From: a bacterium
Lineage (GTDB): Bacteria > SZUA-79 > Acidulodesulfobacterales > Acidulodesulfobacteraceae
NCBI GenBank assembly: GCA_021791295.1
Contig: JAJYWW010000064.1
Span: 1-16,499 of the forward strand
Direction: 5' to 3'
Length of the DNA stretch: 16,499 nt
Shown: positions 14,767-16,499 of the stretch, in pieces
How the letters are laid out: the number at the start of each line of letters is the position of its first letter
Position numbering within the stretch: the first letter of the stretch is position 1
The notes under the pieces: generated by a model
The model's database searches: none
Told to the model about the DNA's origin: nothing
The model's input: the letters and a program-made list of their open reading frames with translations, nothing else
Translations under genes and position numbers: made by a program

Positions 14767-14795
14767 ATATTAATAAAATATAATAAAAATGTCAA
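14767..14795 (-). promoter_or_regulatory. Strong sigma70-type promoter for secG-tRNA-Leu, likely giving a leaderless mRNA
   Basis: On the minus strand a consensus TTGACA (14790-14795), an ideal 17-nt spacer and TAATAT (14767-14772) predict a start near 14760, only one or two nt before the secG ATG at 14758. No purine-rich ribosome site lies between promoter and ATG, consistent with a leaderless transcript. Confidence 0.55.
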
Positions 14796-14847
14796 CCTAA
14801 TAAACTAAAAACTTTTAAAAAAATCCTTTTTATTATAAAATTTATAT

Positions 14848-15810
14848 ATGAAGAACGAAGTTCTAATCTATTTTTTTTACGGCGAAGACGCATTTAGAAT
14901 CAATAAAGAAATAGATAAAATTAAATCCGCAAATTTACAAAAAGAGCAGTTCGATTTTAATTTCGACAGGCTTATATCCCCGCCTTTATCCGAATTTTTA
15001 AATATTGCCGGAAGCTATCCGGCATTTTCCGAAAAAAGAATAGTGCAGGTAGAAGATTTCGACGATTCGTTCCTTAACGATGAAAACATGCTGGAATATA
15101 TAAAATCCCCCCCTTCCGATACGGTAGTCATATTTTATAGTAAAGATTCAAAGGTCAACGAGAATGCAAAATTTTTTAAAGAAGCTAAAAATAAAGATTA
15201 TTTCAGGCTTAATAAAATAAGGCTATTATACGACAGCGAACTGCCGTCTTATATCAAAAAACTTTCCGGAGAAAAAGGCGTCAAACTTTCCGACGAAGCC
15301 GCATATTATATAATGCGATGCACCGGAAACAATATCTTAAATATAGATTCCGAACTGGATAAATTAGCTTCTGGATTTATGTCCGATAAAGAAATACCTT
15401 TAAGTAAAATTAAATCCATTATTTCCTTTTCAAAAAAATTTAATATATTCGATTTAATAGATAAGATTTTAGAACGGGATTTAAAAGCGGCGTTTTCGAT
15501 ATTCAACATTATTTACGGCGACGGGGAAGAACCTATAAAAATTATATCGGTTTTGTATAACGAGATAAGAAAACTCCACAGGGCGAAGATACAAGAAATG
15601 TCCGGCATGAATTTTGAAGCTATTTTAAGCGTAAATTTGGTCTTACCTTTCCTGAAAAAGAAATTTATAAAGAATTTATCGTCCTTTAAAATTCAGGAAT
15701 TAAAAAAGACGGTAAAACTCTTGGAAGACGCCGACTTAAAACTTAAGACGACGTCGTATCCGCCGGATTTAATTTTCGAGGAATTTATTTTTAAGCTCGG
15801 TCTTATATAG
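14848..15810 (+). CDS. holA: DNA polymerase III subunit delta
   Basis: A 320-residue clamp-loader subunit that opens the beta sliding clamp within the gamma/tau-delta-delta' complex. The N-terminus shows YFFYGEDAFRINKEI (8-22), the usual start of the HolA fold (degenerate AAA+ without working ATP motifs), followed by the characteristic FDFNFDRL (35-42) and AFSEKRIVQVED (59-70). LYDSELPSYIKKL and the downstream helical segment IMRCTGNNILNIDSELDKL lie at about 127-169. The C-terminal collar domain runs from about 195 to the end. Length is normal, although the family diverges strongly. The start at 14848 has no clear Shine-Dalgarno. The stop overlaps the convergent rpsT stop by 8 nt. In E. coli holA follows leuS-lptE; here it has its own unit next to rpsT, a placement seen in many other bacteria. 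Confidence 0.93.
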   Translation: MKNEVLIYFFYGEDAFRINKEIDKIKSANLQKEQFDFNFDRLISPPLSEFLNIAGSYPAFSEKRIVQVEDFDDSFLNDENMLEYIKSPPSDTVVIFYSKDSKVNENAKFFKEAKNKDYFRLNKIRLLYDSELPSYIKKLSGEKGVKLSDEAAYYIMRCTGNNILNIDSELDKLASGFMSDKEIPLSKIKSIISFSKKFNIFDLIDKILERDLKAAFSIFNIIYGDGEEPIKIISVLYNEIRKLHRAKIQEMSGMNFEAILSVNLVLPFLKKKFIKNLSSFKIQELKKTVKLLEDADLKLKTTSYPPDLIFEEFIFKLGLI

Positions 15811-16063
15811 TATTTTTAAGTTTTGCAAGAGCCGATACTTTTCTTGATGCGTTATTTTTGTGTATTATTTTTTTTGCGGCTAACTGCATAATATAAGATA
15901 CGTTTGAATTAAAAAGCGACGTGGTTTTTTCTTTGTTGTTTTCGGCGACGGCGGCTTTAAGTTTTTTAATTCCCGTCTTCATTTTAGAAAGACCGGCGGT
16001 ATTGCGCTCCGTTCTTTTTTTCGTCTGCCTTGCTCTTTTTTCCGCAGATTTATGGTTTGCCAT
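15803..16063 (-). CDS. rpsT: 30S ribosomal protein S20
   Basis: An 86-residue basic protein of the small ribosomal subunit that binds 16S rRNA early in assembly. It begins MANHKSAEKRARQ, the standard S20 start, and contains KKIIHKNNASRKVSAL (64-79), matching the conserved C-terminal helix (IHKNxAxRKxS). A longer version from a TTG at 16084 would add MRSKLFI and is rejected, because MANHKSA is the family N-terminus. GAGGAG lies about 13 nt before this ATG, further than usual. The gene end overlaps holA by 8 nt tail to tail, leaving no intergenic terminator. Confidence 0.97.
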   Translation of the reverse strand: MANHKSAEKRARQTKKRTERNTAGLSKMKTGIKKLKAAVAENNKEKTTSLFNSNVSYIMQLAAKKIIHKNNASRKVSALAKLKNTI

Positions 16064-16120
16064 AATAAATAGTTTACTCCTCAAGTTTAAATATTAAATA
16101 TAAAATTAAATGGATTTTAA

Positions 16121-16149
16121 AATATATCAAATTTTTAAAAATAAATCAA
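16121..16149 (-). promoter_or_regulatory. Candidate promoter for rpsT
   Basis: On the minus strand TTGATT (16144-16149), a 17-nt spacer and TATATT (16121-16126) would start transcription near 16114, about 50 nt before the rpsT ATG. The 103-nt gap between rpsT and the GGDEF gene is extremely AT-rich, so other hexamer pairs are possible. Confidence 0.33.
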
Positions 16150-16166
16150 ATAAAATATTTCATCCT

Positions 16167-16499
16167 TCACCTGCAGACCAAATTCCTTCCGCCCTCTTTA
16201 GCCTTATAAAGCGCGGAATCTACCCTGTTTATAATGCTTTGTTCCGAGTCTTCGGCGGTTAAGGAGGCAACGCCTATGCTTATAGTTATTTTTCTTCCTA
16301 TTTTAAAATTATGGTTTTGAACCTTCAATCTCAATCTTTCGGCAAGACCAAAAGCTGTTTCTAAGGGAGTTTCCGGAGCTATTATCATAAACTCTTCTCC
16401 GCCGTATCTTGCAAAAAAATCGGTATTTCTGAGGTTTTCCTTCGCGGCGGCGGCAAGTTCTTTTAGAATTAAATCTCCGGTTACATGACCCAGCGTGTC
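16167..16499 (-). CDS. Diguanylate cyclase, C-terminal GGDEF domain (5' end outside window)
   Basis: The last 110 residues of a GGDEF protein; the frame is open to the right edge of the window, so the true start lies outside. A first ATG at 16388 falls inside the domain and is not the start. Visible parts, numbered from the window edge: LGHVTGD (3-9), the end of the conserved xDxFKxxND-xGHxxGD block; RNTD (24-27), an RxxD inhibitory site exactly five residues before the active motif; GGEEF (33-37), a fully competent active site; ISIGVA (about 73-78); and ALYKAKEGGRN near the C-terminus. It should make c-di-GMP from two GTP with product inhibition through the I-site. Sensor domains, if any, are not visible. 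Together with the HD-GYP gene it makes two c-di-GMP-related loci in the window. Confidence 0.93.
   Translation of the reverse strand, partial: DTLGHVTGDLILKELAAAAKENLRNTDFFARYGGEEFMIIAPETPLETAFGLAERLRLKVQNHNFKIGRKITISIGVASLTAEDSEQSIINRVDSALYKAKEGGRNLVCR

Noticed and set aside
14613..14795. 60-residue open frame overlapping the secG 5' end
   Set aside because: It begins at the TTGACA promoter region and reads through secG in another frame, and its product is Tyr/Asn-rich noise.
16064..16084. N-terminal extension of S20 from a TTG at 16084
   Set aside because: MANHKSA is the conserved S20 N-terminus, and GAGGAG overlaps the extended reading, so the short form is correct.

Overview
This is a gene-dense, AT-rich stretch of a bacterial chromosome with almost entirely housekeeping content. 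I see no phage, plasmid, transposon or CRISPR feature. The organism should be a diderm (Gram-negative type), because it encodes LptE, the lipoprotein of the LPS export complex, next to LspA. The gene order leuS-lptE, secG followed by tRNA-Leu, holA beside rpsT, and the pair of c-di-GMP domains fit a proteobacterial or Desulfobacterota-like lineage. That placement is inference. Codon use combines A/T-rich choices (TTA/CTT Leu, AGA Arg) with many NCG codons (TCG, CCG, GCG, ACG).

Layout. (1) 1-5974, minus strand: a four-gene run, transcribed right to left, of a sugar-nucleotidyltransferase/hexapeptide/PMM-like fusion, a phosphohexomutase that appears to start at ATT, a glyoxalase-II-like hydrolase, and coaBC. 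(2) 5975-6074: a short divergent intergenic region with two overlapping promoter candidates. (3) 6075-6653, plus strand: a PAP2 membrane phosphatase. (4) 6656-12474, minus strand: the tight operon gap-pgk-lspA-leuS-lptE, with junctions of +1, +7, +1 and -4 nt. (5) 12475-12676: a 202-nt divergent intergenic region with a gap promoter candidate and an inverted repeat. (6) 12677-14299, plus strand: an UlaG-like metallo-hydrolase and an HD-GYP protein. (7) 14304-14758, minus strand: secG and a tRNA-Leu. (8) 14848-15810, plus strand: holA. (9) 15803-16499, minus strand: rpsT and the C-terminal part of a GGDEF diguanylate cyclase that runs off the window.

How the genes connect. The left operon supplies sugar-1-phosphates and nucleotide sugars for envelope polysaccharide, plus a CoA enzyme. 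The middle operon mixes glycolysis (gap, pgk) with lipoprotein maturation (lspA), leucyl-tRNA charging (leuS) and an LspA client (lptE). The right part carries Sec export (secG), replication (holA), a ribosomal protein and c-di-GMP turnover.

No new multi-gene system stands out. The best anomalies are at residue and nucleotide level: a tRNA-Leu whose anticodon reads AAG (A at the wobble position) at the position where E. coli has leuU (GAG); a complete phosphohexomutase gene whose only well-placed start is ATT behind a strong Shine-Dalgarno; LspA lacking the Asp of its NxxDR motif; an HD-GYP protein with Asn for a metal-ligand Asp; a PMM-like domain that has lost its catalytic loops; and a probably leaderless secG.
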